NCBI RefSeq assembly: GCF_042477335.2
Contig: NC_091262.1
Span: forward strand, 42,133,001-42,197,000
Direction of reading: 5' to 3'
DNA length: 64,000 bases
DNA from: Ovis canadensis
Taxonomy: Eukaryota; Chordata; Mammalia; Artiodactyla; Bovidae
Each line of letters starts with the position of its first letter. The first letter of the stretch is position 1. The notes under the pieces are model-generated. The model did no database searches and was not told the origin of the DNA. It worked only from the letters and a program-made list of their open reading frames with translations. Shown piece after piece: positions 1 to 11,089 of this stretch. Made by a program: the position numbers and the translations under genes.

Positions 1-14
1 ACATAAACAGATAT

Positions 15-770
15 TCAACATCATTAGTCTTTAGAGAACTACAAACTAAAACCACAATGACATACCACAACACACCTATTAGAACAGATAATAAGGAGGA
101 AAACAACACCCCAGCCCTGATACAATCAACTGTTTGTGAGGATACAAAGTAACTGGAGCTCTTATGAGCTGCTGGCTGAGATGCAAAATAGTACAGAAAG
201 TATGACAGCTCCTTATAAAAGTTAAACATTCACTTACCATAAAACCAAAAACACTGCATTCCCAGGAATTTACCCAGAAGAAAGGAAAAGGTATGAGCAT
301 ACAAAAACCTGTATACCAGAGCAGATTTATTCATAATTACAAAGGTACCCAGGCTGAACAATGAATAAGTGAATTATTCTATATTCATATAATGAAATGC
401 TACTCAGCAATAAGAAGGAACTAACTACTACTGATACAAGTCTATCACAGAGAAATCTCAAGTGCATTGGGTTAAGTGTAAGAAGCCAGTCTCATAAGAC
501 TATATACTATATGAGTTCCTCTCATGACACTCTGGAAAAGGCCAGTGTACAGAATAGAAAACACCCGTGGTTGCTAAGCGCTGAAGGTAAGGGCTTGGAG
601 CTGACTACAAGTTGCACGTGGGAGAACCTCAGGGTGACTAGACTGTTCTACATGGTCTGCAGTGGTGGTTATGTGACTGTCACAGGGCTAAATGCGTTTG
701 GCAGACTCAGAACTGTACGTTAACAATGAATTTTAATGTGTGTAAATAATATCAACAAAAACAATTAAAG
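15..770 (+). mobile_element. L1 LINE 3' fragment (old)
   Basis: The plus strand follows the late ORF2 and 3' UTR of older mammalian L1s: the 'attcaacatcattagt' and 'aaaaccacaatgacatacc' stretches, then 'atgctactcagcaataagaagg', 'agaagccagtctcataagactat', and a 3' end with 'gaactgtacgttaac...tgtgtgtaaataatatc'. It is broken by substitutions and has no intact frame. Confidence 0.75.
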
Positions 771-1046
771 TATTAAGGAAATTAATGAAATATGATAAAA
801 TAGTATCAAATTATTCTATAAACACTAGACAATTGACTATTTATAAGGCATGATGATATATGTTTAATCTGATTTAAACATGTTATCAGGATATTTCAAA
901 CAAATTCAGGCCATATCTTAGCTCTATAAAGTTAAGGTTAGTATTAGGATTTTTTTTTTTTTTTTTTTTACTATTTAGGGAGACACACAAAAAATTGAGT
1001 GTATTTTATCTGAAATCAGTTTCTTTTCTGAACAATTAATTCACCC

Positions 1047-2359
1047 ATGAAGTGATGGGACCGGATGCCATGATTTTAGTTTTCTGAATCTTGAGTTTTA
1101 AGCCAACTTTTTCACTCTCCTCTTTCACTTTCATCAAAATGCTCTTTAGTTCTTCTTCACTTTCTGTCATAAGGGTGATGTCATCTGTGTATCTGAGGTT
1201 ATTGATAATTCTCCCAGCAATCTTGATTCCAGCTTATGCTTCATCCAGCCTGGCATCTCGCATGACGTACTCTGCATGTAAGTTAAACAAGCAGGGTGAC
1301 AATATACAGCCTTGACATACTCCTTTCCCAATTTAGAACCAGTCTGATGTTCCATGTCCAATTCTAACTGTTGCTTCTTGACCTGCATACAAGATTTCTC
1401 AGGAAGCAGGTCAGGTGGTCTGATATTCCCATCTCGAAGAATTTTCCAGTTTGTTGTGATCCACATAGTCAAAGGCTTTGGCATAGTCAATAAAACAAAA
1501 GTAGATGTTTTTCTGATAACTCTTGCTTTTTTGATGATCCACTGGATGTTGGCAATTTGATCTCTGGTTCCTCTGCCTCTTCTAAATCCAGCTTGAACAT
1601 CTGGAAGTTCATAGTTCACATACTGCTGAAGCCTGGCATGGAGAATTTTGAGCATTACTTTGCTAGCATGTGAGATGAGTGCAGTTGTGCGGTAGTTTGA
1701 ACATTCAGAAAACTAAGATCATGGCATCTGGTCCCTATCACTTCACGACAAATAAATAGATGGGGAAACAATGGAAACAGGGAGAGACTATTTTCTTGGG
1801 CTGCAAAATCACTGCAGATGGTGACTGCAGCCATGAAATTAAGACGCTTGCTCCTTGGAAAGAAAAGCTATGACCATCCTAGACAGCATATTAAAAAGCA
1901 GAGACACTACTTTATCAACAAAGGTCCATATAGTCAAAGCTACAGTTTTTCCAGTAGTCATGTATGGATGTGAGACTTGGGCTATAAAGAAAGCTGACCA
2001 AAGAACGGAGGCTTTTGAACTGTTAGGGTCCCTAGGACTGCAAGGAGATCCAACCAGCCCATTCTAAAGGAAATCAGTCCCAAATATTCATTGGAAGGAC
2101 TGATGCTGAAGCTGAAACTCCAATATTTTGGCCACTGATGTGAAGAACCAACTCAATGGAAAAGACCCTGATGCTGGGAAAGATTGAAAGCGGGAGGAGA
2201 AGGCACTGACAGAGGATGAAATGGTTGGATGGTATTACCAATACGATGGACGTGAGTTTGAGTTAGCTCCAGGAGTTGGTGATGGACAGGGAAGCCTGGC
2301 GTGCTGCAATCCATGGGGTCACAAAGAGTCAGACATGACTGAGCAACTGAATTGAACTG
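1047..2359 (+). mobile_element. BovB LINE with 5' inversion
   Basis: Positions 1047-1705 are antisense BovB reverse-transcriptase sequence, with the minus strand reading toward KTKIMASGP. From about 1700 the sequence is sense BovB, beginning CAGAAAACTAAGATCATGGC and running to a GAATTGAACTGA tail at 2359. The order is an inverted upstream segment followed by the sense 3' segment, the pattern left by twin priming during target-primed reverse transcription. The two segments overlap by about 40 bases of BovB sequence. The flanks AATTCACCC (1038-1046) and AATTTACCC (2360-2368) could be an 8/9 target-site duplication. The reading frame is broken. Confidence 0.85.
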
Positions 2360-2812
2360 AATTTACCCGTTGCCTATCATGTGCAGATTCAAAGATTCAC
2401 AAGATCGCGGTTTAGGAACATGATTTTCCCTCTAACTTGCTAGTAATGGACACAGCGAGTAGAAACAGCATGTGTAAGACGTCTGTCTGTTCTCTCATTT
2501 CTTTCTGCACATTCTCCAGGGAGAAGGGGAATCAGCAATCAGCTCTCTTCAGAGGGAGGAAAAGGGAGACCTATGGGCAGCATGACTTTATGCCAAGTAC
2601 TATTAGGCGGCATCAGCCACATTTTACACCTGTGGAAACCAAAGTTTTAGAAGTGAGTTGGACCACATGTGCTCATTTCTAAAGGGAAGCAGGCAGTGCT
2701 AGAATGCAAATTCCAAACAGGTTCATTTCAGACAAAGCTCTTTTTTCTTTTAACGTAAGTATTTTAAAGCATCATTTACTTAATCCTCATTTCAGCATTT
2801 TCCATCTAGTTC

Positions 2813-2937
2813 TACAGCCACATGGCATGTGGTATCTTAAGTTCCCTGACCAGGGAGTGAACCCATGCCCTCTGCAGTGGAAGTGCAGAGTCTTAACCAC
2901 TCAACCTCCAGGGAAGTACCACAAAGTTCTTACTCTT
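2813..2937 (-). mobile_element. CHR-1/CHRL-type tRNA-derived SINE fragment
   Basis: The minus strand reads as a tRNA-like head, TTCCCTGG...GTTAAGACTCTGC...GGTTCACTCCCTGGTCAGGGAAC, with A- and B-box-like portions, typical of the cetartiodactyl CHR SINE family. The 3' part is missing. Confidence 0.75.
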
Positions 2938-3416
2938 ACCCAGATCACTGTAATTTGCTCTCTGACCATCTGCAATTGCTTAAGCAACAGCTTGGTTCTA
3001 CATGTTTCAAAACAAGGAATATCTTTTAAGATTTTATTACTTGCATGACCTTGTTCAATTTTAAACCCCAAGCTTACAATATGTACTTATATACTCAGAA
3101 ACACTGAAACAGTTTACACGTTTACCCCAGCATACGGTGTCTTTTATCTGATCACTCAAAATTTAAAATATAAACCACTTAAGTCATGACTGAAAACAGC
3201 AAAATACAAATAACAACCAAAAGGATATATGAAAAAGTAATCATGCTCACTTTTGACCTTAATCAAGAATTTATTGCAACTCTGATTTTAAACAAAGGAT
3301 TATAGAAAAGTTCTTCCCCTTTCTTCTGGCTTCCTGACATCTGGCTTTCCTCTATTGTTTTCAGAAACTGCCAGGATCCTGAGTTACACAGAGATTATTT
3401 ACTCAACAGAACTCAC

Positions 3417-3473
3417 CCTGTGAAGTGTCACCGTGTGTTGTTCCCATATAGCTGTTTCCTCCATTGTTGTGTT
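3417..3473 (-). CDS. TJP1: TJP1 (ZO-1) exon 2
   Basis: This is a 57-nt exon of 19 codons, NTTMEETAIWEQHTVTLHR, preceded on the minus strand by a pyrimidine-rich tract ending CTCTGTCAG and followed by GTGAGT (3416-3411). The sequence from MEETAIWEQ on is that of ZO-1. The first three residues are N-T-T, where I recall human and mouse having S-T-A. The exon covers residues 10-28 and reaches the first strand of PDZ1, the domain that binds claudin C termini. The GFGF carboxylate-binding loop belongs to exon 3, which is not in the window. Both ends are phase 0, so skipping would keep the frame. The fourth codon is an in-frame ATG in a strong Kozak context (ACAATGG). The exon is clean: no stop and no frameshift. 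Confidence 0.96.
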
Positions 3474-3479
3474 CTGACA

Positions 3480-6400
3480 GAGGAAAAGAAAAACAATTAT
3501 CTTTTAAGAGAATGTCTTTCATAAAGTAGATGAGAACCTCTAGCAAACAATTTAGCACAGTAAAATACCAAAATCCATACTTTTAATATTAGGTACTCTG
3601 AAGAGCGCTTAGTAATTACAGAAGTTTTTTGCTTGCTTCTGTTTTTGTTGTAAGAGACAGGAAAGTACACACAGGAACTTCCTTTGTTTTAACTTAATTT
3701 GGACAAACGCCACTCTACACTCACTTCAGCCCAGCTGAAATCAGTATTCACGCTAATTCTGCAACTTAACAGTGACAGAAGTTAGAACAGCATTTTTAAA
3801 GTATCTAACAACATAAAACATTTAAAAGCTTTCCTTACATTGTGCAAAGAAAGGAAACGACAAATACCTCTGAACTCAGTAATTATAAAATACATATTAC
3901 AGGATAACAGATAAGACCATTTGACAGGTTTGGTCAGTGGTTGCTTCAGTATCAGATGAAACACTACTGCTCAACCTAGTTTCATTTTACTGCAGAATTA
4001 TCTTCAAGTTTTGTTTATTACTCTGAAGGAAAAAAAAAAGGGTGGGGCTTTTCTAGCATACATATCATGCACACAAGCCCATACCAAAAGAACAAACAAT
4101 TCCACCCCTCTCAAAAGAATCCCTGGGTAAAGTAAGTGATGCGAGCGCCCAGAGATGCTGCTGCTCAAATGTCCGTATAACTCAGGTTCTTCTGTCAGAG
4201 CTTTTACTGAAGAGGGAAATAAATCACTATCTACAGGATGGGCACTAAGGAATTTAGAGTAAATTTCTTATAAACTGGGTTCATTGCTCTTGGAAGTTTA
4301 AAGTAATTCAATCTCTTTTAATGCTATCATTCTCTGCAGCTGGGGTTGCTGAACATATATAGACATTTACAATTTGTCTAAAGGCTTTCCAGAGTCACCC
4401 AAAGGTAGGGTGGAAGGGGGAACGCTGAGCATGACACTGCCCGGCCATCGCTGTCGCCCAGTGTTATCACCATCTGTGCCACAGGTGAGCTTTCCGAGCA
4501 CACTGCTGGCATGAGCATCATGAGAAGGTATCCACCATGGGGCTGTGGGCCCACTTCTTTCCACAGCAAATTAAATCGAACATTAATGCCCCTTGAGAAA
4601 ATGAATCCCTATAAAGAAAGCCCACCTCCCTAAATTCAGAGCCACTAGATTAACTTTCCTGCCAGACGAACAAGAGAGGGAGAGAAAGGATCCCTCTGTT
4701 CCCTCCCATAGATAAGAACTGTCCACTAATGCTTTGTTTCAATCTTGCAGTCAAGTGCAGCAAAACCTCTTTTTAATGAGACCTCTACTGGAAACAAAGC
4801 TGTTTTGTTTTTTTTAAAAATGACCAAGATCCATATATTTAAAAAAAATTCCTCCATCAATGTGACACAGTGATGATAGGAGTAATTCTGGTAAACAGAA
4901 AGAGTCCTACTAAATTACACATGATAAAAATAATCTGCAACTGCCAGTTTGTCCAAGCTTAGCTGACTTATGAAAAATAAGAATTGCTTGCATGGCTCTA
5001 AGCTCATCATGCCTGGATCCACTTCTTTAATCAGCAGCACTACTTTTAAATCCTTTCCTAACAAGGGCAAACTGAAAGTGATCTTATACCAGGAGAGAAC
5101 CTCCATAACAACCTTTGGAATGAAAATTTATTGTCCTGCGTATAGTTTGAATGGCCACATAGCTTTTCATTTTGTAAAAGAATATAAATCAAATGAGAAA
5201 ATTCATTTAATGTGAAGGGAGAAAAAGATTCTGAAACAGCTTGTATCCTGTTACCCTCATTTTTAACATGATCACTTTCAAGCAGAGCAAAGTTTAAACA
5301 TGAATAGGAAAACAAAGGATATATAAAAGGATATACAGAATGTTAACACGATCATCTTCAAAGTGAGGGGACTATGGGTGATATCTCTTCATTAGGTTTT
5401 TTTTTTCCTTTTCTTTCTCCATTACCAATCAGAATAAATTGCCAAAATATTTTAAGACACATTCATTAGATCCTACTTTGAACTTCAAATATCTATTTTT
5501 AACTTTGCTTTTAGGAAAAATCAAGTAATATTTAAGAAGATTACTTTATGTTACTGATAAAAATTACCGTTAGAAAGGGGTTTATACAATAAGGTCTTAA
5601 TGTACAAGCTTCTAGAGGAGTACAATAAGAGAAATTTAGATTATTTTACATAAGGGGAAAAATAAGAATTCTAAAACAATGGTTCTCAGTATTTTAATCA
5701 AAATTAGTATGCTTCTTCAGAAAAGCACACATCTCAACCAACTCAGTGGGTTCCCCAGAATGGGCAACAGCAGCTCACTTCTCTGATTAAGCCGAACACA
5801 GCTTTATTAGCTCAATTCACCAGAGGGAGACCAATGAACAAGACAGGGGCCAACAGAGAATGAAATATGAAAAACGATGTCCAGTTAGATGCTTAGCCTA
5901 CACACTAAACCAATGACATCTGTAACATAAGTGGTTATGCCCGGCTCATCCTTAGCGTTTTAAACACACAGAGGCATACACAAGCATCCTAGTTTAAACC
6001 ACAGACCATGCCACGCCTCTCCACTCTCAGGCCTCTGGCTTCTGTCATTGGCAAAAGCAACGAAACTATCCACTGCTGTCTAACTAGGCAGATTTTATGA
6101 GGACTTCAAGGCCCTGAGGGGCGAGTGGATGAGCACACAGATTTGTGAGAATACAATGCAGTGAAGCACAGCGGTAGACTCTTAGTCGACCAGATTCAAG
6201 TCCTCACGGTAATTCTTTCAACTTTGCTCTATTTGACCATAAAATGCTGAGGGGTAGGGAGAGCAGATTCTTAAAGGAAGTCACTCAGTTTTATGAAGGC
6301 TAAAACGGAAATAAAGCATTTTTAGTACTATTAAATTTGGTACTTCAGAAATTTTGATACTTTAGAAAAAGAAGGAAGGGGATTTTCTCCACTCCAGGAT

Positions 6401-7236
6401 TTTCTCCTCTGGGGTAGAGAAAAAGAAACTGGGGCAGGCAGGCAGGAAAATTTATTTTCACTGTGAGCACTTCTCACTTAATAGTGTTCTGCTAAGTTCA
6501 TCTACTACTTACTCAAGTAATTTAAAAACATCATCCTTATTATAAAATTGCTTACAACTCATCATTTTTCTTACTGGAAAAAAAAAAACCCGCATAATTG
6601 TGTAAGTTGCACAAGGATTTTCTGGTAAAGTCTCATTCCCCAAATATTCAGGCTTGTGGGGAGACCACAAGTAACAAAGTGTTGCTCCAATAAGAATGAT
6701 TCCAGCACTATCACCCCTGTAATTCTGAAATATGCTGTTCAACAGAAACTGAAGAGGCCACGAACACCAAGATCAGAGCCCAAGTCTGCCATTAAATATG
6801 TAAGTAACTTTAGTGTTCCCCATTTAAGGAATGGGATACATCAACTCAAGGAGAAAGCCCTGTCTAGCTCCAAAATCCTACTAGACTGTAATTCCAATTC
6901 CAAACAGGCTGCAAATTCATTAATTAGGTAACCAGTGTGGGCATCAAGAACAGCGACACTCTTGGCCACTGGGCTGAGTTCTACACACAACTTTAAAATC
7001 AGCATCCACTGACCAGAATCCCAATTTCTGAAGGAGCAAAAAGCTGCATTTCAGAAAGTGCAAAGAGTTTGTTTGGTGTCTTTGTTCTAAGCTCCAGCTG
7101 GCAAAGATACTACTCAGATTACCAACTGTGAAGGGCTCCCTGCCAAAACTTCAGATCCTAATTTTAGGCAGCTTCACTGTCCTTTCAGCAGATTCCAAGT
7201 GGTGGAAAGACAGGAAGTTACAAGAATGGACAGGAG
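3480..7236. other. Intron 1 stretch, mostly unrecognised
   Basis: This is AT-rich sequence with homopolymer runs (A tract near 4030, T tracts near 4808 and 5398). I recognise no gene, RNA or clear transposon except a possible MIR near 6160. A locally GC-richer patch at 4380-4570 contains two overlapping minus-strand frames of 63-65 codons with no recognisable product. Confidence 0.5.
6160..6265 (+). repeat. MIR-like SINE relic
   Basis: The stretch 'gaagcacagcggtagactcttagtcgaccagattcaagtcctcac' resembles the tRNA-like head of MIR, with both promoter boxes recognisable but degraded. Moderate call by eye. Confidence 0.4.
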
Positions 7237-7248
7237 AACCTGTATCTG

Positions 7249-9407
7249 TTGTTGGTCAATCACTAAGTCGTGTCTGACTCTGCGATCCTAAGGACTGCAG
7301 TACACCAGGCTTCCCTGTCCTTCACCAACTCCCAGAGGATGCTCAAACTCATGTCCATCAAGTCAGTGATGCCATCCAACCATCTTATCCTCTGTCGGCC
7401 CCTTCTCCTTCTGCCTTCAATCCTTCCCAGTATCAGGGTCTTTTCCAATGAGTCAGCTCTTCACATCAGGTAGCCAGAGTATTGGGAGCTTCAGCAATCA
7501 GTCCTTCCGATGAATATTCAGAGTTGATTTCCTTTAGGATGGACTGGTTTGATCTCCTTGTCATCCAAGGTACTCTCAAGTCTTCTCCAATACCAAAGTT
7601 CAAAAGCATCAATTCTTAAGCTCTCTGCCTTCTTTATGGTCCAACTCTCACATCCATACTTGACTACTTTAAAAACTGTATCTTTGACTATACAGACCTC
7701 TTGGTAAACAGACCTCTTGGTAAAGCAATGTCTCTGCTTTTTAACACACTGTCTAGGTTTATCATAGCTTTTCTTCCAAGGAGGAAGTGTCTCTTAGCTT
7801 CATGGCTACAATCACCATCCGCAGTGATTTCAGAGCCGAAGAAAATAAAGTCTGTTGCTGTTTCCATTGTTTCCCCATCTATTTGCCATGAAGTGATGGG
7901 ACTGGATGCCATCTTAGTTTTTTGAATGTTTAGTTTTAAGCCAGCTTTTTCACTCCCCTCTTTCACCTTCATCAAGAGGCTCTTTAGTTCCTCTTTGCTT
8001 TCTGCCATAAGGGTGGTGTCATCTGCATATCTGAAGTTATTGATATTTCTCCTGGCAATCTTGATTCCAGCCTGAGCTTCATCCAGTCTCACATTTCACA
8101 TGATGTACTCTGCTATAAGGTACATAAGCAGGGTGACAATATACAGCCTTGATATACCCCTTTCCCAATTTGGAACCAGTTCTTTGTCCATCTCTAAATG
8201 TTGCTTCTTGACTTGCATACAGGTTTCTCAGGAGGCAGGTCAGGTGGTCTAGTATTCCCATCTCTTGAAGAATTTTCCAGTTTGTTGCAATCTACACAGT
8301 CAAAGGTTTTAGCATAGTCAATGAAACAGAAGTAGATGTTCTTCTGGAATTCACTGGCTTTTTCTATGATCCAACAGATGTTGGCAATTTGATCTCTGGT
8401 TTGATTCCTCTGCCTTTTCTAAATCCAGCTTGTATATCTGGAAGTTCTCGGTTCACGTACTACTGAAGCCTAGCTTGAAGGATTTTCAGCTTTACCTTTT
8501 AGCTTTACTTTTCCTAGCATGTGAAATGAGTGCAACTGTGTTAGTTTGAACATTCTTTGGTATTGCCCTTCTTTGGGACTGGAAAGAAAACTGACCTTTT
8601 CCAGTACTGTTGTGACTGCTGAGTTTTCCAAATTTGCTGGCACATTGAGTGTAGCACTGTAACAGCGTCATCTTTTAGGATCTGAAATAGCTCAACTGGA
8701 ATTTCATCACCTTCACTCGCTTTGTTCATAGTGAGGTTTCTTAAGGCCCACTTGACTTCGCACTCCAGGACGTCTGGTTCTAGGTGAGTGAGCACACCAT
8801 CGTGGTTATCTGGGTCATTAAGATCTTTTTTGTATAGTTCTTCTATGTGTTCACCACTTCTTAATAACTTCTGCTTTTGTTAGGTCCATACCATCTCCAT
8901 CCTTTATTGTGCCCATCGTTGCATGAATGTTCCCTGAGTATCTCTAATTTTCTTAAGAGATCTCTAGTCTTTCCCATTCTATTGTTTTCTTCTATTTCTT
9001 TGCATTGTTCACATAGGAAGGCTTTCTTATCTCTCCTGGCTATTCTATGGAACTCTGCATTCAGATGGGTATATCTTTCCCTTTCGCCTTTGCCTTTTGC
9101 GTCTCTTCTTTTCTTGGCTATTTGTAAGGCCTTCTCAGACAACCATTTTGCCTTTTTTGCATTTCTTTTTCTTGGGGATGGTTTTGATCACTGCCTTCTA
9201 TACAATGTCACAAATCTCTGTCCAAAGTTCTTTAGGCACTCTGTCTATCAGATCTAACCCCTTGAGTCTATTTGTCACTTCCACTGTATAATCATAACGG
9301 ATTTGATTTAGGTCATACCTGACTGGTCCAGTGGTTTTCCCTACTCTCTTCAATTTAAGTCTAAATTTTGCAATAAGGAGTTCATGATTTGAGCCACAGA
9401 TCATGAC
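7249..9407 (-). mobile_element. BovB LINE, 2.16-kb 5'-truncated copy
   Basis: The minus strand reads through the end of the endonuclease-RT linker (9404-8860), the reverse transcriptase and the C-terminal region to the 3' end near 7255. Frames of 60-134 codons follow one another with frameshifts and stops, so it is dead. Recognisable pieces include NHELLIAKFRLKLKRVGKTTG near the 5' end, FRYADDTTLMAESKEELKSLL (YADD catalytic box) and the 3' [15 protein letters not shown] region. The flanks AACCTGTATCTG (7237-7248) and AACCTATATCTG (9408-9419) are an 11/12 target-site duplication. It is antisense to intron-1 coordinates but sense to the TJP1 transcript. Confidence 0.92.
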
Positions 9408-9584
9408 AACCTATATCTGGGAGAAGACCAAATCCAGGATGGACTAAATTAAAAGTCAGTGTTCCCCAAATATAGGAAAAGTCTTAACTCCTTAACATTA
9501 AGTAGACATACAACCAGTCAAAACCTACCTCCTTATGGCTGTAATTTTAAAACAATCCATTCATTTATTCAATCCAGACTTTGA

Positions 9585-10250
9585 TGCTAAGTGCTACGGA
9601 GGTCAAGAATAGAACCCTCTCTTCCTGAGGGGCTCAAGGAGAAGGTTTAGAACACTAGATAAATGGTGCATACGAGTGCCACAGCAGGTGGAGAGGACAA
9701 GGCCTGCTGAGAAGATAGGAGACTGAGTCCCCAAGAAAGCAACATTTGAGTTTAGGCTTGAAGGATGACCAGGAAAGGAAGTGGGGAAAGATGGTTCCAG
9801 AGAGGAATCAGCATGTCAACAGGCTACTGCTGCTGCACACAGCGCTGCTGTCATGCGGGTAAAAGAGCCCCTGAAGCAGGACACCAAAGGCCTTGTAATG
9901 TCAGGCTAGCAACAGTGAACTCAGTGGAAAGATACTAAGGAGCCATTCTGACACTGTGACATGGAAGACAGAGTTGAGGCAGGGAGACCAATTAGAAAGT
10001 GGAAGTGAAGGAAGAGGAGCTAAAGATGATGGTGAGAGGCTTCTGAATTGGACAGCTGCATGAAAAAACCAGCAGAAGAGATGACGAATTCAGTTTTAGT
10101 CGCCTTTAAGTTGAGGTGCCTGTGGAATACTGAAGCAGAGAGATAGGCAGTAGGCTGGTGGATACAGGAGATCTGGCCTAGATAAGAATCTAGGAGTAAT
10201 CTACAAAGTAGTTCTGAACCCAAGGGGAAAGCTCCAATTACCAAAGCACT
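9585..10250 (+). repeat. Ancient mammalian interspersed repeat (family not assigned)
   Basis: Phrases such as 'gcaacatttgagtttaggcttgaaggatgacc', 'gttccagagaggaatcagcatgtcaacaggc' and 'gagttgaggcagggagaccaattagaaag' belong to a common old mammalian repeat also seen at 20090-20460 and 52960-54370. I cannot name the family with confidence. Positions 9420-9585 show nothing recognisable. Confidence 0.4.
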
Positions 10251-10352
10251 AAGCTGGCCCTGTGCAACATGAGTACTCTAAGGGGAAAAAGGAAGAACCA
10301 CAGGGACTTGAGAAGGAACAGCCAGCAAGGAACTCACACAACAATGTCACTT

Positions 10353-10431
10353 GATAGTGAAGGACAGGGAAGTCTGGAGTGCTGCAGTCCGTGGGGTCGC
10401 AAAGAGTTGGACACAGCTGAGAGACTGAACA
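10353..10431 (+). mobile_element. BovB/Art2 3' end fragment
   Basis: The sequence 'agtgaaggacagggaagtctgg...gtggggtcgcaaagagttggacacagctgag' matches the terminal 80 bases of BovB, shared with Bov-tA tails. Sense orientation. Confidence 0.8.
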
Positions 10432-10877
10432 GCTGTCCAGAAAAGATGACAAAACAGGAAAGTCAAGATATCATAAAAGAACACAATTTTCATGTATTTT
10501 TAAACTGTTGGACCTTTACATATCAAACATGTATTTAAAATAGATTATTCAGGGCCATCTCTTAAATAAAGCACACTGAGCTTTCTTTGCTGACGACCGT
10601 GGTCCTCAATAGGAAAACCAGGCAGTAAACAGAGCAGTCGCACTCCGGTGGCTCCTGCTGGGCTTTTTCTTCTCTGAGCAGAGCTGCTGCACTCAACTGT
10701 TTCTGAATTTTCCTCCCCTATGAAGTTCTGGGTTTCTGTCTCTTTTTTTTTTGCCTTCCATCCAAAACAAAAATAGAAAGCAAGATCACCTATTGAGATA
10801 AGGTGAGCCAGAAACTTATGAAGTACAGCCTAAGTTTTAGTGAATAAAACAGATGCCCCCATCCCTCTTTGACCTTT
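10432..10877. other. Unrecognised intronic stretch
   Basis: No gene, RNA or repeat was recognised. It contains a short T run near 10742. Confidence 0.4.
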
Positions 10878-11083
10878 TCTTGTTGTTGTTCAGTCGAGTC
10901 CAACTCTTTGTGACCCCATGGACTGTAGCCTGCCAGGTTCCTCTGTCCTTGGAATTTTCCAGGCAAGCACACTGGAGTGGGTAGCCAGGCCCTCCTCCAA
11001 GGGATCTTCTCGTACCAGGGATGGAACCCGTGTCTCCTACCCTGCATGCAGGTTCTTTACTGCTGAGCCACCAGGGAAGCCCC
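10878..11083 (-). mobile_element. Bov-tA SINE
   Basis: Full-length antisense copy. The minus strand starts GGGGCTTCCCTGGTGGCTCAG, continues with a tRNA-Glu-like head and ends with the BovB-derived tail containing GGGGTCACAAAGAGTTGGACTC. Confidence 0.92.
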
Positions 11084-11089
11084 TTTGAC

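Larger units (their letters stand above)
1..3416 (-). other. TJP1: TJP1 intron 2, 5' part (partial)
   Basis: It starts with the GTGAGT donor at 3416-3411 and runs off the left edge. The segment encoding the PDZ1 GFGF loop (exon 3) was looked for on the minus strand and not seen, so exon 3 lies outside. Apart from the repeats listed, 770-1037, 2370-2812 and 2938-3410 show nothing recognisable except an 18-19 base T run near 952-970. Confidence 0.85.

Noticed and set aside
1..3416. TJP1 exon 3 (PDZ1 GFGF loop)
   Set aside because: Searched for on the minus strand and not found. The exon must lie beyond the left edge.
4367..4569. GC-richer patch as an alternative TJP1 exon
   Set aside because: The two frames are unlike ZO-1 and no matched splice sites in phase could be shown.
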